Assembly: GCA_905116865.2 (NCBI GenBank)
Contig: CAJHNH020002575.1
Span: 19,539-83,538 of the forward strand
Direction of reading: 5' to 3'
DNA from: Candidula unifasciata
Lineage: Eukaryota; Mollusca; Gastropoda; Stylommatophora; Geomitridae
DNA: 64,000 nucleotides
This document shows, piece after piece, positions 1-10,300 of this stretch. Position 1 is the stretch's first letter; each line of letters starts with the position of its first letter. Position numbers and translations under genes: made by a program. A model generated the notes under the pieces. It was given only the letters and a program-made list of their open reading frames with translations, was not told the DNA's origin and did not search any database.

Positions 1-139
1 AGTAAGTAATGAATGTCCCTTTACACGCCAATGGTGCATCGGGCTCGATTAATATTTGTATAGACCAATCAGCCCTCGATGGGTGATGGGTAAACATCCC
101 GGCCGCTTTTACTTTCTAGAACTTGACGCGGTACCTATT
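1..139 (-). mobile_element. SINE-A fragment (tRNA-derived family), truncated
   Basis: CCTTTACACGCC...TAGACCAATCAGCCCTCGATGG matches 405-535 and 8322-8450. It stops at GCGGTACCTATT and runs straight into the LINE fragment. Confidence 0.7.
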
Positions 140-205
140 ACTCAACAGAAAGCAACATACAACAGTATTTTATCTACGAACAGGACACTGCAGGTTCAAC
201 TACCA

Positions 206-375
206 CATGTGCCATAGTTGTAGGACCACTGTTTCAGAAAAACCCAGATTACCTGTCTTATGTTACAGTTGTATAGTTAAAAAATACTTAGTTTACTTGT
301 GTCTGTGTCACAGTTGTAGGGCCACTGGTTCAGAAATACCCAGATTACTTGTGTCTTATGTTACAATTATATATA
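206..375 (+). repeat. Exon-3-like repeats in the upstream copy
   Basis: Copies start at 218 and 314, with a decayed copy between them (TTACAG|TTGTATAG near 265). They match 8132 and 8228 base for base apart from a few changes. Confidence 0.8.
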
Positions 376-404
376 AACCGGGTGCCTACTAAAGTAAGTA
401 ATGA

Positions 405-660
405 ATGTCCCTTTACACGCCAATGGTGCATCGGGCTCGACTAATATTTGTATAGACCAATCAGCCCTCGATGGGTGATGGGTAAATATCCCTGCCGCTT
501 TTACTTTCTAGAACTTGACGCGGTACCTATTTAAGGCTGGGTTGACCTGGGAGCCAAGGTCATGTTTGGGAAAATAATTACGGCACCGTGCGGAATTGAA
601 CCCACGATCTTCAGATCCGCAAGCGAGCGTCTAGCCGCTACACCACGGTGGATCTCACTA
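405..660 (-). mobile_element. SINE-A copy
   Basis: Minus-strand SINE. On the plus strand the body comes first, then AAGGCTGGGTTGACCTGGGA, then an inverted tRNA-like head with B box (GGAATTGAACCC) and A box (TCTAGCCGCTACACC). Confidence 0.75.
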
Positions 661-1182
661 AAGACAAGGAACGAACGTTTAATGCGTTCAAAGACAAATG
701 TCTGAGGCGAATGACTGTCATAAAAAAGTGATGAAGTCAAGAAGGGTGAAGAAGTAAGAGAAATAACAGGTCAACCAGTAGTATCGACAGTTATAAGATA
801 TACAAGATGGCGCTTTATTGGACACATCCCGAGAAGAAACGAACAGGGTCATCAAACAGGTACTGAAATGGGAAATTGCAGGACTGAGGAATCGAGGACG
901 TCCTAGAGAACTCGTAAAACGAACGAAGGACCAGAGGTCCTAGATTTTTATTTTATTCGTGATATGGAAGGGATCGCACGGGATATAACGCAGCGGCATT
1001 TGATGGTGATCGCCTTTGTGGTAAGAATTAGCTAGGCGACTGGTTAACGGCTTGGGCTGAGTCACAAAATACAATGAAAGGTACTTGGTTTAAACGACCA
1101 TCTGCGACGACTGTGGATTAGGATAAGCCCTGCTGATGTTTGTAATCAAACTGATTCTAAGAAGATTCAGAATCAGTTTATC

Positions 1183-1475
1183 CCCGTGTGGGTTCTGTGT
1201 CCCCATTGTGGGGGAAAACAAGAATAAACGCACTGCCTACTAAACAAGCCGTAGGAGTCGACTAACTGGGGACTTCCTTCGAAGTCGGAGTGATTCTGCC
1301 CGATGAACAACCAACTGCGCACAAATAAGCTAGTAAAACGTGTGTACACGCAAAGCTCAGGCACTAGCACTTCCCTAGCACAAAGACAAAGTCCAGATGT
1401 AGCTTACAGCTGGGAAACAAACAAGGAAACAGTTTTAAAAGCGCAAAGACAAGACCAGGAGTAGCAGACTGCCAT
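1183..1475 (+). mobile_element. SINE-B copy (family with (GAA)n end)
   Basis: Starts GTGTGGGTTCTGTGTCCCCA and runs through CGACTAACTGGGGACTTCC and CAAAGTCCAGATGTAGC to TTACAGCTGGG. The same order of blocks recurs at 10625, 52095, 54590 and 55690. Confidence 0.6.
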
Positions 1476-2245
1476 AGTTAACGTCATCCAATTACTGGAT
1501 AGATAATGTTATCAACAATCAAGACTTGAAGAAGACTCAGCAGAAAATCAAGTTAAATTTAAGATCGCTTAAAAAGAATTAAAAAAATTAAAGGAAAAGA
1601 ATACGTGATTTTATGAAACAATTATTATGCCATCTTGATACCTGTTTCCCAGAAAAAAAGACCTTGTCTTTTGTTAATTTTTGCTTAATAAATGCACGGA
1701 CTTATTTTAGGAGTGAAACATCGGTCACAGCTCTCTAAATCCCGATTCCGGCCAGAATTTCTTGCTACTCCTTTTCCTGTAGAATCCGTCACCCCCAACC
1801 CCCCCCCCCCCACACACACACACACTTTTTTTTTCTTTTCCTAATCTCTCATTTCCAGAGCAATAAAGCTTTCCACAAATTGGCATTTTTGTCCTAGATC
1901 CACGCAGCCTGTTCGCAGTGCATAGGAAAGACAGCGTTGATTTTTTTCTCCATAAATTCTTCACACAAGCCGCGACCTCTTGCAAACTAGGATAAGGTTT
2001 ATATTAAAATCATCCTTTAAAAATGCTGGTGCTTATTTTTGGGGTAGATCTTATTTTCCACAAAGGACGGTAATACAAACCGTGGCGAAGCAAAGGTCGT
2101 GTGATATCAGGTGGGGACAATGTCCTGTCAACCCCCACCCTACTCCACCCTCACACACACTTGTGTGTGAGCCCCTCACTGTTTTAACTGGGAAGTGAGG
2201 GATGCTGAAGGGGTCAAACCCCCCCCCCCTCCCTTTTTTTCCCCT
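1476..2245. other. Non-coding flank with simple repeats
   Basis: AT-rich sequence with a C-run followed by (CA)n at 1799-1824 and further C-runs near 2135-2230. No credible coding frame. Confidence 0.5.
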
Positions 2246-2765
2246 TCATTTGTGTAGGTGCTGAGGCGGACGTAGACGGCGTTGAGATGGCACTGAGTTA
2301 TGAGTTGGATTATCTTTACAGCACTCCGGACACACCCATAAGTGCTCTGATTTCCCCTCCAACATATTCATCAGCGTGGCGTGGTTAATAGTGCCATTCC
2401 TAAGCTGGTTGACAAAACTTCGTGTGCGTCCGGTGTGCTTCTCATGCTTGGCTGTACCGATCTTTACTCCAAAAGATGGCACTGGGCTTAGCCGAGGCTT
2501 TCTTAGCACCATATGCCCGAATGCGCTAATGGCGGGAAAGGAGTCGTTTATTGTTTAGAAAGTGAAGGCGTGAAGCCTAGAAACACACATTAACTATACA
2601 TTGTGATGATCTGACAGATTTGATTTGTTGCTTAGTCACGACAACAAGTGGGACCCCAGTTCGCCGGTTGTTTACACGAGAAAGTAGATGTTTGCAATCG
2701 GTCAGATCGTCCGTGTAACCGCTTTTGTTGGAAATCCTAGCGGCAGCAAAGTCAGAAACAACCTG
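2246..2765. promoter_or_regulatory. CpG-richer stretch, candidate promoter/5' UTR of the AlkD-like gene
   Basis: CpG is visibly denser here than in the AT-rich surroundings, about 1 kb upstream of the first recognised coding exon, whose ATG directly follows a splice acceptor. An untranslated first exon could lie here. The minus-strand frame of 88 codons in this stretch (2246-2512) resembles no family I know and may be chance. Confidence 0.3.
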
Positions 2766-3744
2766 AGAAGTTACTTGTGGAATAGGCCTATGTAAGATAA
2801 CCACTTGGTTGAGTTAAAGTCTAGTTTTGAAGTTATGCTGTGATGTATTTAACATTACATTAAAAACAGCGATAATCAATTTTAACGCTACTATTGTTCC
2901 GAATTTCATGATGACACAGTCAGTAATTAATAATTTAGAATAAACATTCGCCGTATAGTTTTTTAAATAATCTTATCTCAAGTACTAGCATTAGCATTTT
3001 GTTATATTTTTAATCATTGTGGTATAGGAAGGCATGTAATCAAAAGTATTAATAGTGATGCTAGTGACGTTTTATATATTGGGTTCAACTTATGAAATCA
3101 TCACAGCTGGATAGAGATTAAAATATATAATCTAAGGATACCTCAGTGAAGCCAGTAGGCTTCATGTCAGTGGTGTTTTTGCCCCACAATATACTCCTTT
3201 TATAAACAGTTATCATCATCATCAGAAACCACTTCTGCAGTTAAGCGCCTCAGGGATGAATAATTTGCGATCCAGTGCCACTGGCTTTTGTTATTAATAG
3301 TTAAAACGGGAATATTTAAAACATATCAAAAAATGTGAAAGTAAACAAAATCCATTTACCCAGAAGATTCAGTAAGTAACCCTAAAGGTAAGCGGTTACA
3401 CTGTAACTGTAGGATCCCCCCCCCCCCCCTCGGTATAATTGTTTTATTTGGTTAAACGAGTGAACAAGGTTTGTGGAATTTGCTCCTTTTGGATTCCCAG
3501 CCGAATATTGGCTCCTTGAGCTACTGGGTGTCAATATTTTTTCAATTAACCAAAAAGTTATGTGGGTTCTGTTTTTCTGCACGGATGCAAATGCTGGACA
3601 ATAAATGATGAAATTATAAAGAAACTGCTGGAACTCCCAGTAAAGTGACCTTTTGTCCTTTAAAAGTTAAATATTATATTACTCAATTTCAAGTTATATG
3701 GAAAACCATAGCTTCATCTGTTATAATTATTGAAAATGTTTCAG
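2766..3744. other. AT-rich 5' region (likely first intron)
   Basis: No gene or recognisable repeat; a 15-base C-run at 3414-3430. It precedes the acceptor at 3743-3744. Confidence 0.4.
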
Positions 3745-4324
3745 AATGCAAGAAAATCAAATTAAAAGGCGTATATCTTCAAGACTGATGCAAAGAAATG
3801 GTACAGAACTGCAAAATGAAGTAGAAGTTACTAATTCTGCAATGGGGAACCTTAAGCAACCAGGGGGCAAGTCTGTTTCTAGAAGAAAAAGAAAATCAGA
3901 AGCTCCTGAGGACAATGAACTTGTTATTGTTCAAGAGCCTGTTGAAAAATTAAACATCACAAAATCAAATATTTCACAGAAATCAAACTCATATGGTATG
4001 CAAAAGAGTAACAACAAATCTACCACACAACAGAAAAGATCTGTCAGAAGAATTCCAGAAATTCAAAACTCTGCAGATTCACAAGATTTACATCAAGATG
4101 ATTATAACATTAGTGGCATTGACCTGTTAGCAAAGAACCAGAACAAATTAAAGGATTTAAAGAAATATGATATTGTCAGTTCAGTCCCAGTTTTTGAAAA
4201 ACTGTGCAGGCGCTATGAGGTGCTGAAGAATGATAGTAAAGCTGCTGCTATGTCCAAGTATATGCGAAACAAATTTGTATATTTTGGAATTGCAACACCA
4301 GAGCGGAAAGCATCATGTTCTGAC
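3745..4324 (+). CDS. AlkD-like gene, first recognised coding exon
   Basis: The frame opens at ATG 3746 and runs 193 codons to the donor GAC|GTAAGT at 4325. The bases before the ATG (TTTCAG at 3739-3744) read as a splice acceptor, so this is probably exon 2 of the transcript, with a 5' UTR or short coding exon upstream. The residues are rich in N, Q, S, K and R; the AlkD fold starts near 'IDLLAKNQNKLKDLKKYD'. Read-through past 4324 gives a hydrophobic tail that is intronic. Confidence 0.82.
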
Positions 4325-7300
4325 GTAAGTTATATCCCTTTTTTTTTTTTAGTTCATGTCAGTTTCGTTGTGCTTATTTATACAATAAGAAATCTTAAGG
4401 TTAATTAAAATATGAGAGCCTCAGAAGCTTAGTGGATTGGTAACATAGTGGTTAGTGTACTTATTTACCAGTAGTCCTGAATTCAAATCCTCAGCAGTGA
4501 TAAGAGTGGATTTCTTTGACAGCTATAGTTTTTGGGTAAACTTTACCATGTAAAAAGCTGACTGTAAACATTACCACATAAAACAGATACTAAATAATTG
4601 TCTTTAGAAAGAAAGGGAGCCCACCACATGCAGTGATCTCATATATGTGAAGTGATTAAACTTTACACAGGTCATTTACACACACACCCACACACATTTC
4701 ATAATTAAACTTGCAAATGCTACAGTTTAACAATATTTGTTGATATTGTATCAGTAAGATCTTTGTTTTCTGCAACTATATTTTCCTTCTGCTTCTTATG
4801 CAATCAGTTTCCTAAACAAAACAGATAATTTTCCTCTATGAATCCATTTGAGTTGTCTCAACAGTAGCTGTTATACAAATCTCTTGGGGTAATGTTTCAA
4901 CTTTCAGGTCACAAAGTGGGGATATGTTTTCTAGAGTGTTAAGAATATTCTTACATGTTCATTGGTCAGTTTTAACAGCTTTTATTCTGTTGAAATAACT
5001 TGTAGTTTACACCCGTTTGCATGTACATCCGTTTTACTGGCATATTTGTGTGCAGTTCTTGTTCCCTGCCTCTCAGGTAGATGTACTCTGACTTCGAAGG
5101 AAGAAGTTGATCCTATCTCTAGGATGACTGTGGCCATTATTTCATGGGACATGATGTTACCTCATTTGGGTGGTGTCCTCTTTGACCCTTTATCTACAGA
5201 TGTTGCCCCCTCCACCCAGAACCACTTTAGAGCAACCAAGTGTAGACAGGTCAGCCCTGGGGGAAAGGCAGGGGCAGATCATGGACATTCCTCACCATCC
5301 ATGGAGGCTTCCATAAATGCAGAGCCAACACATGATGCTCTGGAATAGTCAGGTCTTGCACATGACTGCTTGACCTCACAACCATATGTTGAGCTTTCCA
5401 CTCATCAAAAGTTGCACCGCCTGGAGATCAGCAGGGACCAGCCCGCAGATCCAGGACTTTGATGACAACACAGATATTTACATTGTTCTTTTTTTTACGT
5501 TAGACACCTTTAACATTATTTCAACTGTGTGCTTAGCACAACAGTTCAGAGGGACATGCATCCGGTATGACTTTCCCAGTGGTAGAGATCCATTGCATCA
5601 ACTTTTTTGTAAAGACCTTACCTTGTTGATTGATCTGGCTTCTTGAAATAATTTTTTAATTTTAATATATGTCACTGTATCTAGTGTAAGTGGCTGTCTT
5701 CAAGTATCTCAGTATTAAGAGATAAAGTAAATAAATTATGGTGCAGTTTTTGAACATTCAGATTATGAACATCATCTTTTCTTTATATCCCCCTCACAGC
5801 TGTGGGCTGAGGTAAAAACACTTAGCTCAAATGAATTACGCACCCTGGCACAAATAACATGGAACTCTCCTGAAAGAGAACTTCACTATTTTGCGACAGA
5901 ATTACTACAGAAAGAGGTATTCCGCATTTATGAAGATGAAGATCTGACTACTGGAGATCTTGCTTTGAAAACACTGGAATTTGTGAAAACATTCATTGAT
6001 CATCCGTCCAGTTGGTGGGACACTGTAGATGGCCTTTCACCTAATGGTAAGAGTCAAGGCAGTTGCTGAACTTAAAGTTGAAACTGTTTTTGCCTTAGCT
6101 GTTTCTTTTTTTTCTTTCCACCAGACAGTTTACAGCTAAAAGCTACACACTTCACAGAAACGAGCATCTTATTCTTTCTACTATGAACATCCACATGCTG
6201 CTTGTGTAGTTCACTGTATTATCTTTGTATTATTAATCTGTTTGCAATTTAAGTAAACCTTATTAAGACAAACTGGCCTTTGCCATTATAGTGACATTAA
6301 AAATGAGCTCTGTGGAATAGTTAGTGAACAATAGATTTGCAGCAGGCTGATTAAAAAAATAAAAAAACTGTTTTTTGTGGTATTGGACAGTGTTACAAGA
6401 GTTGCACTGTGGAAGAGCCTCACCATATACTATTGCTGAATTCCTGAAGATAGCTAATGTTGCAAGTTTAATGGTGGTGCGTGTGTGAGTATGTGTATTA
6501 GTGTCTCTATGTGAAGTTTAGAGCTTCCCATATATGAGATCACTGCTTATTAAAGTAAGCTAACCAGCCAACTTTCTCTGAAATTTGTTTCTCTGAGGTG
6601 TCGCCCCTGTATCAATTTTTATTGTGGAGAAGGCATTTAAAAAAAAAATATCCATCTTCAGGTTGTTCAGACCAAAGACTGATGTTGAATTAGTCTTATC
6701 AATATCAATATCATGTTGCTTCACCATCCCATTTCTTTGACAGTTCACCTTAGCTCAGCATAAGCCTGAACCCGATTGTCCTTGCATGATTGTTTGATAT
6801 AGTTGTCTCTTGGATGTTATCTTAATCTTTTCTCCTGCATTTGTCTTTCAAGTGTTTTTAATAGTGGATTTCTATGTGGTAGAAAAAATATTAAACTTTA
6901 ATATTTGTCTTCATTTATCGTATGTTGTATATCAGAATTGTTTTAGCAGTATTTAAATAGGTATTTGCTTAACATTTATTGTACATTTTTGGATTGTTTA
7001 TACCAAATTAATTGTGCTGTTGACATCATTATGAAAACATAAACTTTGAAAAGCAAAAGGTATAAAATCAATTATTAAAACAAATGTAAATAATACATAC
7101 AAACACAAATCTCTAAAATACATAGTTTTAAGAACAGCAAATCTGAGCTTTCTTTCTGCTACATTACTATGATAATTTTGTGTTTGCTTATAAATGGATC
7201 AGTGCAAAAGGATACAATAAGGGGAAGAACTAGTGCAAACATCTAACAGACTCAATGTCAAATGTACACAAAGCCCATCATAAATTCTACAGAAGTGTGT

Positions 7301-10300
7301 ACATGCTTTTACATGCAAGTATGCATTTCAAACTGCAGAAAATGTTCTAACACTGCACCACAAATAGATCAGAAAGGTATATTCTGTAGCTGGATTCTAG
7401 ATGTCAAACTCTACTGAAGCCTCCAAGAATGGTAGAACATTTGGCAGGCAATGTAGAAAACAAAACTGCAGGCAGGCTAATTAATTCTCAGTAAAAAAGG
7501 AAGAAAATATTGAAACATTGTGTCTATTATATATAATTTTTTTATAAAGAAACATATTTAAAAACTTGAAACTATATTACTTTTATGTGAAATGAACAAA
7601 ATGATTGCTAATTGTAGATCAGTATGTTAATGCAAATTAACTCACAACCCAATCGTTAGTAAAAATGATAGTGAACTGAGTGAAAAACTTACTACTTAGT
7701 GTTTGTCGGGGCAAGAATTTGTCTTGAAGGTGATACTAGCTCTTCAAATCTATCATAAATAGAATAATACATAGAGATGTTATAATTTATGTTTATGCTT
7801 TGTTTTGTAAGAGTGCTTTCTGTCTCTCTGTGTGTATGTTAACCTGTAAAAGATTTAGACTACCTGCCTTATGCCACAGTTGTAGGACCATTGCTTCAGA
7901 AGTACCCAGATTACTTGTCTTATGTCACAAAAGTATGAGCGTAAGTTCAGAAATAGGACCACTGGTTCAGAAATACCTAGATTACTTGTGTCTTATGTTA
8001 CAATTGTGGAGAGAACAGAGTAATAGTAAACATCCACAAGACCTCGTCAGCAAACTCAACAGAAAGCAACATACAACAGTATTTTATCTACGAACAGGAC
8101 ACTGCAGGTTCAACTACCACATGTGCCATAGTTGTAGGACCACTGTTTCAGAAAAACCCAGATTACCTGTCTTATGTTACAGTTGTATAGTTAAAAAATA
8201 CTTAGTTTACTTGTGTCTGTGTCACAGTTGTAGGGCCACTGGTTCAGAAATACCCAGATTACTTGTGTCTTATGTTACAATTATATATAAACCGGGTGCC
8301 TACTAAAGTAAGTAAGTAATGAATGTCCCTTTACACGCCAATGGTGCATCGGGCTCGACTAATATTTGTATAGACCAATCAGCCCTCGATGGGTGATGGG
8401 TAAATATCCCTGCCGCTTTTACTTTCTAGAACTTGACGCGGTACCTATTTAAGGCTGGGTCGACCTGGGAGCCAAGGTCATGTTTGGGAAAATAATTACG
8501 GCACCGTGCGGAATTGAACCCACGATCTTCAGATCCGCAAGCGAGCGTCTAGCCGCTACACCACGATGGATCTCACTAAAGACAAGGAACGAACGTTTAA
8601 TGCGTTCAAAGACAAATGTCTGAGGCGAATGACTGTCATAAAAAAGTGATGAAGTCAAGAAGGGTGAAGAAGTAAGAGAAATAACAGGTCAACCAGTAGT
8701 ATCGACAGTTTATAATGATATACAAGATGGCGCTTTATTGGACACATCCCGAGAAGTAAACGAAACAGGGTCATCAAACAGGTACTGAAATGGGAAATTG
8801 CAGGACTGAGGAATCGAGGACGTCCTAGAGAACTCGTAAAACGAACGAAGGACCAGAGGTCCTAGATTTTTATTTTGTTCATGATATGGAAGGGATCGCA
8901 CAGGAAATAACGCAGCGGCATTTGATGGTGATCGCCTTTGTGGTAAGAATTAGCTAGGCGACTGGTTAACGGCTTGGGCTGAGTCACAAAATTCAATGAA
9001 AGGTACTTGTGTCTTATGTTACAATTATATATTACAGAAATACTTAGTTTACTTGTGTCTGTGTCACAGTTGTAGGACCACTGGTTCAGAAGTACCCCAA
9101 TGTATTGCTGCCTGAGATGGACAAATGGAACCAAAGTTCATGTTTCTGGGTGTGCCGTGCATCTCTACTGTATCAGCTGTCATTTAAGAAAGACACAGAT
9201 GCTGACAGATTATTTCGGTAGGTAAAACATAGTAAAATCAAAAACCTCTGCCCTGTCTACAGGGTACAATCATTCAAAAGTGCTAAATACAACATAAAAT
9301 GGAACTAGTAAACTCAACGGAGGGAATGGAAAAGATGCACACAAATACAACTGAACATTTCGATAAAACAATCAACAGAATACTAAATACAATACAAGCT
9401 GTAACTGGAAAACTCAATGGACAAGACAATATAGGATATCATATAAGCTTCTTCCAGTCATCTCTTGATGTTTTTCACCTATCTTGACCTAAAACTACTT
9501 AACTATAACTATGTCTTTTCTTACACACTTCATCTCCACCTCTCCTTCAAGCACATTCTTTAACAACAAGCATAAAGGAAATACGATGCTCAGTCCTTGT
9601 TTTAACATTGACACACCTGTGCTGAGGTCAATATCAAACTAGCCACCTGATTTAGAATGCACCCATTTATGAGACAGTTCTGGAAGAAAAAAAAGACAAA
9701 GGGAAGCACCCAAACATGTATTGGGTAGTTATTAACAAACTGATAAGAGAAGCTCTGGTGGAAGCTGAAATACTAACTAGAGGTGGACATATGGAAATAA
9801 ATATAGAGTACAACTGGAAAAGTTCTCCACAACCACTGTCTAGACCTGTGGTTCCCAGCTGGTCGTCCACAGACCCAAAGGAGTCCATATCATTTGAAGA
9901 AAAACCCCAACATTTTTTCTTGCATTTGTAAAATAGATTTACATTTTTGTTAAAAATACGACTATTTAAAAGGTAGGGGTCTTTAGCAGGCCTTTGAAAA
10001 TAAAAGGAATATGTGTGTTTTATCTAATTAAGAACCACTGTTCTAGATTTGGGGGGCAGTGTAGATAGGTAGCATGTTCTGCTGTAAGCTATGATGTAAG
10101 CTAGGATGGGTGAGTAAGTAAAGTGAAAAAAAAAGTAAAGGACCCTTTTTCCACGCCTTTAGGCATATAGGGCATATATGGCTAGACCTATATTTGTATA
10201 GACCAATCGGCACAAGATGGGTGATGTGGTCAGCATCAAACTGGGCCCTTTTACTTCCCAAGACTGCACCCGGTTCCCACTCAAGGCTGGGTCGACCTGG

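Larger units (their letters stand above)
140..1088. repeat. Second copy of an AlkD intron-2 block
   Basis: From CTCAACAGAAAGCAAC at 140 to GAGTCACAAAAT near 1075 the sequence is nearly identical to 8057-9009, with only scattered changes and 1-3 bp indels. Contents in order: LINE RNase H fragment, exon-3-like repeats, SINE, then ~430 bp of unidentified sequence. Homology ends at GGTACTTG in both. Confidence 0.9.

Noticed and set aside
2246..2512. Minus-strand frame of 88 codons as a gene
   Set aside because: No domain, no splice context and no family resemblance; it lies in a CpG-richer stretch where chance frames are longer.
7800..8306. 168-codon plus-strand frame as a gene
   Set aside because: It strings together exon-3-like repeats and a LINE fragment in mixed frames; only short pieces resemble protein.
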